Shown: positions 17,467 to 27,300 of the stretch, piece by piece
How positions within the stretch are numbered: position 1 is the stretch's first letter
Layout: every line of letters starts with the position of its first letter
DNA from: Aliiroseovarius subalbicans
Lineage (GTDB): Bacteria > Pseudomonadota > Alphaproteobacteria > Rhodobacterales > Rhodobacteraceae
NCBI RefSeq assembly: GCF_022678625.1
Contig: NZ_JALBYQ010000001.1
Location: 930,001-994,000 of the forward strand
Direction of reading: 5' to 3'
Length of the DNA stretch: 64,000 nt
Translations under genes and position numbers: made by a program
Notes under the pieces: model-generated
Seen by the model: the letters and a program-made list of their open reading frames with translations, nothing else
The model's database searches: none
Told to the model about the DNA's origin: nothing

Positions 17467-18116
17467 GCGAGGCGGTGACAGACGCGGAACGCAAGATGCA
17501 GTTTCTCTTCGCCCTACGCTCGCACGGGGTGACAGATCCAAAAGTGCTGGGCGCGATGGAGGCCGTCGACCGCGCGCCTTTTGTGAAGGGGCTGTTTTCC
17601 GAACGCGCTTATGAGGACATGCCGCTGCCAATCGCCTGTGGTCAGACCATTTCGCAGCCCTCTGTGGTGGGGCTGATGACTCAGGCGTTGGATGTGCAGC
17701 CGCGCGACAAAGTGTTGGAGATCGGCACCGGATCGGGCTACCAGGCCGCGATCCTGTCCAAACTGGCGCGCCGGGTCTATACGATCGACCGCCACCGCCG
17801 CCTTGTGCGCGAGGCGCGGTTATTGTTCGAAAACAACGACATGCACAATATCACCACGATGACCGGGGACGGATCGCGCGGATTGCCTGAACAGGCCCCG
17901 TTCGACAAGATCATCGTCACCGCCGCCGCCGAGGACCCGCCCGGCCCCCTCTTGGCGCAGCTGGCCATTGGCGGTATCATGGTTGTGCCGGTCGGCCAGT
18001 CGGACGCGGTGCAGAGCCTGATCAAGGTAACGCGCCACGACACGGGATACGACTATGAAGAGCTTCTGCCGGTGCGTTTTGTGCCCCTTCTTGAAGGGTT
18101 GGGGCAGGATGAGTAA
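17463..18116 (+). CDS. pcm: protein-L-isoaspartate O-methyltransferase
   Basis: The 217-residue enzyme repairs isoaspartyl residues in damaged proteins by methylating them from SAM. The substrate-binding [17 protein letters not shown] (about residues 60-76) and the SAM loop [15 protein letters not shown] are intact, as is VPVGQ near the C-terminus. Length is typical. It is translationally coupled to surE by a four-base overlap and is followed by nlpD after 88 bp, which supports the assignment. Confidence 0.95.
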   Translation: MSEAVTDAERKMQFLFALRSHGVTDPKVLGAMEAVDRAPFVKGLFSERAYEDMPLPIACGQTISQPSVVGLMTQALDVQPRDKVLEIGTGSGYQAAILSKLARRVYTIDRHRRLVREARLLFENNDMHNITTMTGDGSRGLPEQAPFDKIIVTAAAEDPPGPLLAQLAIGGIMVVPVGQSDAVQSLIKVTRHDTGYDYEELLPVRFVPLLEGLGQDE

Positions 18117-18204
18117 ACCGCGTTAAAAGCGTGATAAGCGCGACGCGTGAATGATGAATGTGACAGCCTCGGCAACAGGGGCGCACGAATGTGAGGACCG
18201 AGCC

Positions 18205-19356
18205 ATGCCTTTCCCGACCCCCAATTCCCGCCCCCTGTCCCTGCGCCTGACGCTCATGGGCTCGGCGTTGATCCTGCTGAGCGCCTGTGAGACCGGGTTC
18301 GACCTGGACATGCGCCGGTTCGGTGACGGGTTCAACACCAGCCAAGCGACCCAAACCGTCACCGCCGAACGTCCGCGCCCAGATGCGCGTGGAATCATTT
18401 CCTATCCGAACTACCAGGTTGCCGTGGCGCGCCGTGGTGACACACTGGCCAGCCTGGCTGCGCGGATAGGCGTTCCCGCGGCGGACCTCGCCCGGTTCAA
18501 CGGCATCCCGACCGACGCGGCCCTGCGCAAGAACGAGTTGGTCGCCCTGCCCCGCCGGGTTTCGGAAACCGCCACCGGACCGATCCAGCCCGCTGATACG
18601 ATCGACATTACCACGCTGGCTGGCGACGCCATTGACCGCGCCGGTAGCCCGTCTGCCACGCAGCCCGCTGTGCAGACCGGCGAAGAGCCGGTGCGCCACC
18701 AAGTGGCCCGCGGCGAAACCGCGTATTCCATCGCACGGCTTTACGGCGTGTCGGTGCGCGCGCTTGCCGATTGGAACGGGCTGGGCGCCGCCCTGACCGT
18801 GCGCGAAGGGCAATACCTGCTGATCCCGGTCAAAGCCGAGGAGCAGCCGCGCCAAGCGGCGGTCTCGACACCCGGTCAGGGCTCGACAACGCCCACCCCG
18901 CCCTCGGCGGCCAAACCCCTTCCTGATGAAGTCCCCGCCGCGGCCGCAACATCCCCGGACAAGCCCGACAGCCCCGATCTGGCCGGCACCCGCACTGCCG
19001 CGTCGGCTTCGCGCATGGCCCTGCCGGTGGCGGGCAAGATCATTCGCGCCTTCGCCAAGGGCAAGACGGACGGGATCGATATTTCCGCCAGTGCAGGAAC
19101 CCGTGTGAATGCCGCCGCAAACGGCACCGTGGCCGCGATCACCCGCGACACCGACCAGGTGCCAATCCTTGTGATCCGCCACCCGAACAACGTGCTGACC
19201 GTCTATGCCAACATCGACAACATCGCGGTGAAAAAGGGTGACACGGTCAAACGTGGACAGAAAATCGCAACGGTGCGCGCCGGGGAACCCGCCTTCCTGC
19301 ATTTCCAGGTGCGTGAAGGCACGACCTCGGTCGACCCGATGCCTTACCTGAACTGA
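18205..19356 (+). CDS. nlpD: NlpD-like lipoprotein with two LysM domains and a degenerate M23 domain
   Basis: The 383-residue precursor starts at ATG 18205, with GAGGA seven bases upstream. A lipobox LLSAC marks it as a lipoprotein. LysM domains lie at about residues 67-112 and 162-208, each able to bind peptidoglycan. Residues 270-383 have the M23/LytM fold, but the zinc-binding histidines are largely missing: GKTDGIDI lacks the first His, VYANID replaces YAH, and FLHFQV keeps one. It is therefore probably an activator of cell-wall amidases, as NlpD is in E. coli, rather than a peptidase. A strong terminator follows. Confidence 0.9.
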   Translation: MPFPTPNSRPLSLRLTLMGSALILLSACETGFDLDMRRFGDGFNTSQATQTVTAERPRPDARGIISYPNYQVAVARRGDTLASLAARIGVPAADLARFNGIPTDAALRKNELVALPRRVSETATGPIQPADTIDITTLAGDAIDRAGSPSATQPAVQTGEEPVRHQVARGETAYSIARLYGVSVRALADWNGLGAALTVREGQYLLIPVKAEEQPRQAAVSTPGQGSTTPTPPSAAKPLPDEVPAAAATSPDKPDSPDLAGTRTAASASRMALPVAGKIIRAFAKGKTDGIDISASAGTRVNAAANGTVAAITRDTDQVPILVIRHPNNVLTVYANIDNIAVKKGDTVKRGQKIATVRAGEPAFLHFQVREGTTSVDPMPYLN

Positions 19357-19381
19357 TCCCAGTAAGCCCCTGACCTGAAAT

Positions 19382-19411
19382 AAAAACCCGCGCAGTCAGC
19401 GCGGGTTTTTT
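19382..19411. terminator. bidirectional rho-independent terminator between nlpD and der
   Basis: CCCGCGC (19387-19393) and GCGCGGG (19399-19405) pair around an AGTCA loop. Five A's flank the left side and six T's the right, so it can stop transcription from nlpD and from the convergent der gene, whose stop codon it touches. Confidence 0.92.
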
Positions 19412-20871
19412 CATTTGTCGTCGGCCCCACCTTTGCCCAGGTGCTTGCGCAATCGGCTGGGGGTGGACTTTTTCTTGTTCTTGTATGGGTTCTGGTCCGC
19501 CTGGCTGCGCATCGTCAGGCGGATCGGCGTGCCCGGCATGTCGAAATCCTCGCGCAATCCGTTCACCAGATACCGCGTATAGCTGGCCGGCAGTTTGTCG
19601 GGCAACGAGCACATGACGACAAAGCCCGGCGGGCGGGTCTTTACCTGGGTCATATAGCGCAAGCGGATGCGGCGCCCACCCGGTGCGGGCGGCGGGTGTT
19701 GCGACACCATTTCCGCCAGCCAGTTGTTCAGACGCGCGGTGGACACGCGGCGGTTCCAGACGTCATGCGCCTTCATCACCGCCTGATGCAACCGGTCCAT
19801 CCCTTTGCCGGTTTTGGCCGAGATTGTCACCAGTGGTGCACCGCGCAACTGCGGCAACAACCGGTTGAATGCCTCTTTCAGCTCTTTCAGCTTCGCCTGT
19901 TTTTCAGGTTCCGCGTCCCATTTGTTCACCGCGACAACCACCGCGCGGCCTTCGCGTTCAGCCAGGTCGGCAATGCGCAGATCCTGTTGCTCGAACGGAA
20001 TGGCGGCATCCAGAAGCACCACGACCACTTCGGCAAATTTCACCGCGCGCAAACCGTCCGAGACGGAGAGCTTTTCCAGCTTTTCCTGAACCTTGGCTTT
20101 TTTGCGCATCCCGGCGGTGTCGAAAATCCGGGTGGGCGTGCCCCCCCAATCGAACCGCAGCGAAATCGCATCGCGGGTGATGCCGGCCTCAGGCCCGGTC
20201 AAAAGGCGGTCTTCGCCCAGCAACTGGTTGATCAGGGTCGATTTTCCCGCGTTCGGGCGGCCTACGACGGCCACCTGCAAGGGTTTCGCATTGGTCGGCA
20301 CACGGGGTGCATCGGGGTCGCCGTCTTCGACCGTGACATCGGTGTCCGGCGCGTCGGCGGCAGCGCGTTGCTCAAACTCTTTCGCGATCGGGGCCAGCAT
20401 GTGCATCAGCTCGCCCATGCCTTCGCCATGCTCAGCCGACAGACGCAGCGGTTCGCCCAAACCAAGCGCATAGGCCTCCAGCACGCCCGCGTCAGCGGCT
20501 TTGCCCTCGGCCTTGTTGGCGGCCAGGATCACGTGGGCGTTCTTCTTGCGCAGGATGTCGGCAAAGATCTCATCGGCGGGCAGAACACCTGCACGCGCGT
20601 CGATGATGAACAGGCAGGCATCGGCCATTTCCACCGCGCGTTCGGTCAGGCGGCGCATCCGGCCCTGAAGACTTTCGTCGGTGGCTTCCTCAAGCCCGGC
20701 GGTGTCGACCACTGTGAACCGCAGGTCGCCCAGGCGTGCCTCGCCCTCGCGCAGGTCACGCGTGACGCCAGGCTGGTCGTCGACCAGGGCCAGGCGTTTG
20801 CCAACCAGGCGGTTGAACAGGGTGGATTTGCCCACATTCGGGCGCCCCACGATGGCAAGGGTAAAGCTCAT
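19411..20871 (-). CDS. der: ribosome biogenesis GTPase Der (EngA)
   Basis: The 486-residue protein has two tandem GTPase domains. The first has GRPNVGKST at the N-terminus, DTAG and NKAE. The second has GRPNAGKST (about residue 210), DTAGM and NKWD. The C-terminal KH-like domain follows, ending in a basic tail that binds the ribosome. Der is essential for 50S subunit assembly. GGAGAGCGAC precedes the ATG. It is downstream of bamB and the YfgM-like gene, the same order as in E. coli (yfgM-bamB-der). Confidence 0.97.
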   Translation of the reverse strand: MSFTLAIVGRPNVGKSTLFNRLVGKRLALVDDQPGVTRDLREGEARLGDLRFTVVDTAGLEEATDESLQGRMRRLTERAVEMADACLFIIDARAGVLPADEIFADILRKKNAHVILAANKAEGKAADAGVLEAYALGLGEPLRLSAEHGEGMGELMHMLAPIAKEFEQRAAADAPDTDVTVEDGDPDAPRVPTNAKPLQVAVVGRPNAGKSTLINQLLGEDRLLTGPEAGITRDAISLRFDWGGTPTRIFDTAGMRKKAKVQEKLEKLSVSDGLRAVKFAEVVVVLLDAAIPFEQQDLRIADLAEREGRAVVVAVNKWDAEPEKQAKLKELKEAFNRLLPQLRGAPLVTISAKTGKGMDRLHQAVMKAHDVWNRRVSTARLNNWLAEMVSQHPPPAPGGRRIRLRYMTQVKTRPPGFVVMCSLPDKLPASYTRYLVNGLREDFDMPGTPIRLTMRSQADQNPYKNKKKSTPSRLRKHLGKGGADDK

Positions 20872-20919
20872 GTCGCTCTCCGGGTGTCGTCAAGCGCCCC
20901 GCATACACGGGTTTTGGCC

Positions 20920-22266
20920 TTAGCGTAAAGCCAGAAGTTGACCGTTCTGGGTGACGATGTAAGCCACACCCGACACGACGATGGGCCGGGTGGCCGCGCC
21001 GCCGGGGATGGCCACGTTGGCAACCAACGCGCCGTCTTCGGGATTGAATCCGCGCATCTGCCCGTCGGACGAGGCGACCCACAGCTTTCCACCGGCCAGC
21101 ACCGGGCCGAAATTGGCGGCAATTGCCTTGCGGCGGCGCACACGTTCCTTGGTGTAATATGGCAGTTCCACAGCCCAGATACGCGCGCCGGTCTCAGCGT
21201 CCAGCCGCACCAGATTTGCTTCGTCCGAGACCAGGAAGACCGAACCGCCTGTGGCCCAGACCGCGCTGATCGCGCCCTCTTTCGCGGTCCACAGTCTTGT
21301 GCCGCTTTGCGAGATAGCAGCCAGGCGACCGGCGGTGGTGCCAGCATAGATCACGTCGCCCGCGACCACTGGATCACCGGTGAAGTCGGACACAGCGGTA
21401 TAGGCGCGGCCGCGACGTTCGCCGCTGACCAAGCTGGACCAGACCCGCACACCGGCCTTGCGCAGCGTCGCCATGACTTCCCCGGTGGCAAAGGGGAACA
21501 GGGCCAGCCGGTCCGTGACCGCCGGGCTGCCCGCGCCGACAACGCCGGTGATTTCAGGGGTGCTGGCCAATTGCCATTTCACCCGGCCGTCTTTCAGGTC
21601 GATCCCCCAGCCGCGGTTGTCACGGGCCGAGACATAGACCATTCCGTCCACCACGGCAGGGGCGCTGGTGACAGGGGCCTCGACCTTCTGGCTCCATTTC
21701 ACGGCACCGGTTGTCGGGTCCATGGCGGTAACAGTGCCAAAGCCACTGGTCGCCACCAGGGTGCCGTCGCCAAAGGCCAGGCCGCCGCCCGAGGCGCTGT
21801 CTGCGCCTTCACGCGGCGGGGTCAGGTCCGCGCTCCACAGCGTTGCACCTGCGGTCGAGGTCGCGGTGACCCGCGCGCGGCTGTCCAGGGTGAAGATCCG
21901 GCCATCGGCCAGGATCGGGTCTGCAGTGATCCGGTGTTTGCGGCTGTTGCCTTGACCGATGCCGGCGCTCCAGATCACCTGGGGGGTTGCGGACAAGGCG
22001 GGATGCTGAACCCGGTGCGACGGGCTGCCACCCAGATGGGTCCAGGCGGCATGGTTCACTGTGGCCGGAAGCACGATTGGCAGCGACTGGTTTTGGTTTT
22101 CCGGCTCGTCCGGCGTGGCCTCTACCTCGGTCGCGTCGCCCTCTTGGGTCTGAGGGTTTGGACTGCGCAGGTCTTCCCGCAGGCCCTCAAGGATCACCTC
22201 ACGGGAGCTGCAAGAGGCCAACAGGCCCAGCAGGATCAGAATTCCGGCGCTCTGGCTCAGTTTCAC
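20920..22266 (-). CDS. bamB: outer-membrane assembly lipoprotein BamB-like, PQQ-type beta-propeller
   Basis: The 448-residue precursor starts at GTG 22266 behind GAGGGGG. The lipobox LLASC follows a short hydrophobic segment. The rest is built of repeated PQQ-like blades (for example GRIFTLDSRARVTATS, GMVYVSARDNRG, DVIYAGTTAGRLAAIS). Position between the YfgM-like gene and der identifies it as BamB, a scaffold of the BAM complex that inserts beta-barrel proteins in the outer membrane. The ORF can be extended to 22341, but this would overlap the upstream gene and is not favoured. Confidence 0.9.
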   Translation of the reverse strand: MKLSQSAGILILLGLLASCSSREVILEGLREDLRSPNPQTQEGDATEVEATPDEPENQNQSLPIVLPATVNHAAWTHLGGSPSHRVQHPALSATPQVIWSAGIGQGNSRKHRITADPILADGRIFTLDSRARVTATSTAGATLWSADLTPPREGADSASGGGLAFGDGTLVATSGFGTVTAMDPTTGAVKWSQKVEAPVTSAPAVVDGMVYVSARDNRGWGIDLKDGRVKWQLASTPEITGVVGAGSPAVTDRLALFPFATGEVMATLRKAGVRVWSSLVSGERRGRAYTAVSDFTGDPVVAGDVIYAGTTAGRLAAISQSGTRLWTAKEGAISAVWATGGSVFLVSDEANLVRLDAETGARIWAVELPYYTKERVRRRKAIAANFGPVLAGGKLWVASSDGQMRGFNPEDGALVANVAIPGGAATRPIVVSGVAYIVTQNGQLLALR

Positions 22267-22306
22267 GACGTTGCCCCCTCTTTCTCTATTACCCCGACCC
22301 GAGCCT

Positions 22307-22942
22307 TCAGGCCCCTGCGGGAGTGCCCCCCAGCGCCACAATCAACTGAGACGCGCGGCGGCGCAAGGGCTCCGATGCCTCGTCGTCAATCAAAAGCGCT
22401 TGCAAGCGGGTCATGGCCGCTTCGGGATTGCCCTGTTCCACCTCAGCGATGGCGATCTGTTCCTCGGCCAGAACCCGGAACGGCGCGCCCGCTGCGGTCA
22501 GCGGTTCAAGCAACAAGACGCGCTCATCGGCAGTTCGACCTGGCAGGAGCGCCAGTTTCAGCGTGGCCAGATCACGGTAAAGCCTGGGAAGCGTGGCGTT
22601 GTCGGCCACCGCTTGCAGCGCGCTGGCCGCGTCGGCCCCCTGTGCCTCAGCCGCGATCAAGAGCCCCAGAACCGCCTGGGCGTCGCCCTCGGCCGCAATG
22701 CCCTGTAGTCCGGTGGCGCGATCGGCAGCCTCATTTTCGCTCATCGCGGTCAGAATGGAATCGCCAAGTGCCTGCGCGCTTGCGCGGTCACTGGCCTTGC
22801 GCCATTCGTTCCAGGCTGCCCCGCCCACCAGCAATACCACCAAGGCGATGCCAATCCAGCCATAGCGGCGCATCAGTTTGAAAAGGTGGTCGCGGCGGAC
22901 CTCTTCGGTCACCTCGTCAATGAAACTGTCTTGATTGCTCAC
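22307..22942 (-). CDS. YfgM-like tetratricopeptide membrane protein
   Basis: The 211-residue protein from GTG 22942 has a cytoplasmic N-terminus (FIDEVTEEVRRDHLFKLMRRYG), one membrane segment at about residues 26-46 (IGIALVVLLVGGAAW) and a periplasmic alpha-helical part suited to TPR repeats. In E. coli YfgM is an ancillary SecYEG subunit that helps hand periplasmic proteins to chaperones. The order with bamB and der is conserved. The GTG was preferred because the sequence family begins close to the FIDEVTEE segment. Upstream extension to 23113 enters the divergent promoter region. Confidence 0.8.
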   Translation of the reverse strand: MSNQDSFIDEVTEEVRRDHLFKLMRRYGWIGIALVVLLVGGAAWNEWRKASDRASAQALGDSILTAMSENEAADRATGLQGIAAEGDAQAVLGLLIAAEAQGADAASALQAVADNATLPRLYRDLATLKLALLPGRTADERVLLLEPLTAAGAPFRVLAEEQIAIAEVEQGNPEAAMTRLQALLIDDEASEPLRRRASQLIVALGGTPAGA

Positions 22943-23149
22943 CGCATCGCCCTCGCCCAGGAATTTCCCCCTCCTTACCCCGAACCTAACGGCAATGCCA
23001 AGGGGCGCTTGCGTCCGACGCAAGGCCGCGAGTGAACCAAAACGAAACAGAGCCGTATTAAGGGCAGCAGGTGGCTTGTGGATCAGGGGGGAAAACCCTA
23101 TTTCAGAGAGCAATTCGACTTCACCCGCGGCGACATTTTGGGGAGCCCC

Positions 23150-24376
23150 ATGCGACTAGTACCTATCCTTACGGCCCTTTTGGTGGTCGCGGTCCTGTTT
23201 TTAGCTATTTTTCAGCGCGACAGCTTGTTGAACTTCGCCCGTGGCGAAGAGCCCTCCGCCATCGCCGAAGTTGATGACGCACCCGTTGACGACACCCCTG
23301 AGGCCACCGGTGTGTCGGTCATCGCGCTGAAATCTCAGGTCCAGCGGATCGACAGCGCGGTTCTGGTGCGCGGTCGCACCGAAGCCGCGCGCCAAGTGGC
23401 GCTTCAGGCCGAAACTTCGGGCCAGGTCGTGTCCCCCCCGCTGCGCAAAGGGGCCTTTGTCGAGGCGGGTCAGGTCATGTGCCAGATCGACCCGGGAACC
23501 CGCGAGGCGTCGCTGGCCGAGGCAAAGGCCCGGCTGGCCGAGGCAAACGCCAACCTGCCCCAGATCGAGGCCCGCGTGATCGAAGCCCAGGCCCGGCTGG
23601 ACGAAGCCCTGATCAACCTTAACGCAGCCGAGAAGCTTTCTGAGGGTGGGTTTGCCACCGAAACCCGGCTGGCCAGCGCCAAGGCCGGGGTCGAAGCCGC
23701 CCGCGCAGGGTTGATCGGCGCGAAAGCCGGCACCTCCTCCACCGAGGCGGCGATTCAATCCGCCGAGGCCGGCGTGGCCGCCGCCAGCCGCGAAATCGAG
23801 CGCCTGTCGATCACCGCGCCCTTTGCCGGCCACCTGGAGACCGACACCGCCGAGCTGGGCAGCCTGCTGCAACCCGGCGCGCTGTGCGCCACCATCGTGC
23901 AGCTTGACCCGATCAAGTTGATCGGTTTCGTGCCCGAACTGGAGGTCGATAAGGTCAAAACTGGCGTTCCGGCCGGCGCCCGCCTGGCCAATGGCAAAGA
24001 GGTGCAGGGCATCGTGCGCTTCCTGTCACGCTCGGCCGACGCGACCACCCGCACCTTCCGGGTCGAGGTCGAAGTGGCGAATGCTGACCTTGCAATCCGC
24101 GATGGTCAGACCGCCGAAATCATCATCGCCGCGGATGGGCGCATGGCGCATCTGGTGCCACAATCGTCGCTGACCCTGTCGGACGACGGCACCCTGGGCC
24201 TGCGCATCGCGCAGGACGGCAAGGCGATGTTCGTCGCGGTCGACATGATCCGTGACACGGTCGACGGCGTCTGGGTTGCGGGTCTGCCCGACCAGGCCGA
24301 CATCATCGTGCTGGGCCAGGAATACGTGGCCGACGGGGTCGCGGTTGACGTCACTTACCGGGAGCCCGACGCATGA
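23150..24376 (+). CDS. RND efflux periplasmic adaptor (membrane fusion protein)
   Basis: The 408-residue protein has an N-terminal membrane anchor (RLVPILTALLVVAVLFLAIF), a lipoyl half-motif near LQAETSGQVVS, a long Ala/Glu-rich coiled-coil hairpin (about residues 120-220) and a beta-barrel with ITAPFAGHLE and LDPIKLIGFVPE. It joins the inner membrane pump at 24373 to an outer membrane channel that is not encoded here. The start at 23150 follows GGGGAG. The upstream in-frame ATG at 23078 lacks a ribosome site. The stop overlaps the pump start (ATGA). Confidence 0.93.
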   Translation: MRLVPILTALLVVAVLFLAIFQRDSLLNFARGEEPSAIAEVDDAPVDDTPEATGVSVIALKSQVQRIDSAVLVRGRTEAARQVALQAETSGQVVSPPLRKGAFVEAGQVMCQIDPGTREASLAEAKARLAEANANLPQIEARVIEAQARLDEALINLNAAEKLSEGGFATETRLASAKAGVEAARAGLIGAKAGTSSTEAAIQSAEAGVAAASREIERLSITAPFAGHLETDTAELGSLLQPGALCATIVQLDPIKLIGFVPELEVDKVKTGVPAGARLANGKEVQGIVRFLSRSADATTRTFRVEVEVANADLAIRDGQTAEIIIAADGRMAHLVPQSSLTLSDDGTLGLRIAQDGKAMFVAVDMIRDTVDGVWVAGLPDQADIIVLGQEYVADGVAVDVTYREPDA

Positions 24377-27300
24377 TCCAGATCATCGACTGGGCCGCCG
24401 AACGGGCCCGTATGGTTGTGGCCTTCATTTTCCTGTCGATCATGTCGGGGATCGTGGCCTATGTCAGCCTTCCCAAGGAAGGTGAGCCCGACATCGACAT
24501 TCCCGCCCTGTTCGTCTCGGTTCCTTTCCCTGGCATCTCGGCGCAGGACAGTGAACGGCTTCTGGTGCGCACGATGGAGACCGAACTGGCCGATATCGAC
24601 GGGCTCAAGACCCTGTCGGGCACGGCTGCGGAAAACTATGCCGGCGTGGCGATGGAGTTCGAGTTCGGCTGGGATAAATCCGCCGTGATCGCCGATGTGC
24701 GGGACGCAATGAACTCGGCGCAGGAGCAATTTCCCGAAGGCGCCGACGCCTATTCGGTGAACGAGATCAATTTCTCGGAATTCCCCATCGTCATTGTGAA
24801 CCTGACCGGCAACGTGCCCGAACGCACGCTTGTGCATCTGGCGAACGGTTTGCAGGACCGGCTTGAGGGCATTGACGCAGTGCTGGAGGCGTCGCTTGCG
24901 GGCTACCGCGAAGAGATGCTGGAGGTCGTGATCGACCCTCTGAAACTTGAGGCTTACAACGTCACCGCGGGCGAATTGATCTCGGTCGTGCGCAACAACA
25001 ACCAGCTGATCGCAGCAGGTGAGGTCACGACCGCGTCGGGCGCAACGTCGGTGAAAATCCCATCGTCCTTCGACGATGTGTCGGACATCTACGGCTTGCC
25101 GGTGAAGGTAAACGGTGACAGCGTCGTGACGCTGGGTGATCTGGCGACGATCCGCCTGACGTTCGAAGACCGCCAGGGCACCGCGCGGTTCAACGGTGAA
25201 ACCACCGTGGCGTTGCAGGTGGTCAAGCGCAAGGGCTTCAACCTGATCGACACCGCCGCCACCGTGCGCGCCGCCGTGGCCGAAGAGGCCGCCTCCTGGC
25301 CACCCGAGCTGCGTCAGGCTGTGACCGTGGGCACCTCGAATGACCAAAGCTATGTGGTCGACAGCATGGTGCGCCAGCTGGAAGGTTCGGTGATCACCGC
25401 GATTGCGCTGGTCATGATCGTGGTGCTGGCCTCCCTCGGCATCCGCTCGGCGCTCTTGGTGGGTTTTGCCATTCCGACCTCGTTCCTCTTGACCTTCGCC
25501 CTTTTTGGTGCGCTGGACGTGACCATTTCCAACATCGTGATGTTCGGCCTGATCCTGGCCGTAGGCATGCTGGTCGATGGCGCCATCGTCGTGGTGGAAT
25601 ATGCCGACAAGCGGATGCGCGAAGGCGTGGGGCCGATGCATGCCTTCACCGCCGCTGCGAAACGCATGTTCTGGCCGATCGTCAGCTCCACCGCCACCAC
25701 GCTGTGCGCCTTCCTTCCGATGCTGTTCTGGCCCGGCATTCCGGGTGAATTCATGGGCTGGTTGCCCAAGACGCTGATCTATGTGCTGTCGGCGTCCCTT
25801 CTGGTGGCGCTGGTGTACCTGCCGGTGATGGGCGGTGTATCGGGGCGGATCAGCCGCATGTTCGACGGGGTCAGCCAGATGCTGCGCCCGCTGCCCTGGC
25901 TTGTGCGCGCCGCCCTGGTGGTCCCGTCCGCCTATCTGGTGTTCCTGGCCGCGATGCAGATTCTGAACCCGAACTACCTGATCCCCGCCACCGAGGGCGC
26001 GGCGCGGGCGACCGGTTTGATGGCGATCCTGCCCGGGGTCGTGCTGTTCCTGATCGGGGCCACGTTGACCTCGATCACCCTTGCCGCCGCGCGGATCGAA
26101 CGCAAACCGCGCGCGATCAAGGCCGGATACCGCCGCACGCCGTTCGGCTGGGTGATCCACCTGATCGCGGGCAATCCGATCATGCCGCTGGTGTCCATTG
26201 GCGCGGTGATGATGTTCGTGATGACGACTTTCACAATCTATGGTCAGCGCAACCTGGGTGTCGAATTCTTTGCCGAAACCGAACCGGAACAGGCGATCAT
26301 CTATGTCCGTGCCCGTGGCAATCTGTCGATCGAGGAAAAAGACGACCTTGTGCGCATGGTCGAATCCGCGGCCCGTGGCACAACCGGTATTGAAAGCGTA
26401 TTTTCCTTTGCTGGCGCCGGAGGCTTGAACCAGAACACCGGCGGTGCCTCGGGCCCGCGCGACACCGTGGGTCAGGTGCAGATCGAAATGGTCGCCTGGC
26501 GCGATCGTCCGCGCGAGGAATACGACGTGAAGCTGTTGGGCTTCATCCCCTTCACCCGCACCCGGCTGAACCCGGAATATGACGGGGATGTGGTGATTGA
26601 AAACCTGAAGGCGTCGCTGGCCCACCTGCCCGGCGTGCGCTTCGAAGTGCTGCCACTGGAGGGCGGCCCTGCCTCGGCCAAACCGGTGCACCTGCGCCTG
26701 AAGGGCGACGACCTGACCGTGCTGGCCCAGGCCGCCGCCATCGCCGACGCAAAGTTCCAGGTCACGCCGGGCCTGTCCGCCATCGAAGACACCCGCCCCC
26801 TGCCCGGCATCGACTGGCAGCTGGACGTGGACGTGCAAAAGGCCGGGCGTTATGGCACCGACGTGGCCACCGTGGGCGGCATGGTGCAGCTTGTGACCAC
26901 GGGCCTGCTGCTCGACACGATGCGGGTCGACAGCTCGGACGAAGAGATCGAGATCCGCGTGCGCCTGCCGGTCGAGGACCGGGTGCTGTCGACGCTGGAT
27001 GCGCTGAAACTGCGCACGCAAGCGGGGCTGGTGCCGCTGTCGAACTTCGTCACCCGTTCACCGGTGCCCAGCCTGGCGCAGATCGACCGGGTGGACCAAA
27101 GCCGATATTACGACGTGAAAGCGGCGGTGGACGCGGGACTGATCAAGCTGGTGGACGAAGACGGCGTTGCCCGTGTCCTGCCCGCAGCCGAGGCCGACGC
27201 GATCATGGCCAGCGACGACGGCACGGGCCTGACCCGCGTGCCGGTCACCGCGAACGAACGGATCGAGGACCTGACCACGTGGTTGGAGACCGACGTTCTG

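Noticed and set aside
19441-20928. A 495-codon open frame antisense to der
   Set aside because: It is rich in His, Gln and Arg without motifs. Der on the other strand is certain.
24355-27021. An 888-codon open frame antisense to the RND permease
   Set aside because: It is His/Arg/Gln-rich with no domain pattern, and the sense strand encodes a clear transporter. Long antisense frames are expected from the codon bias of GC-rich genes.
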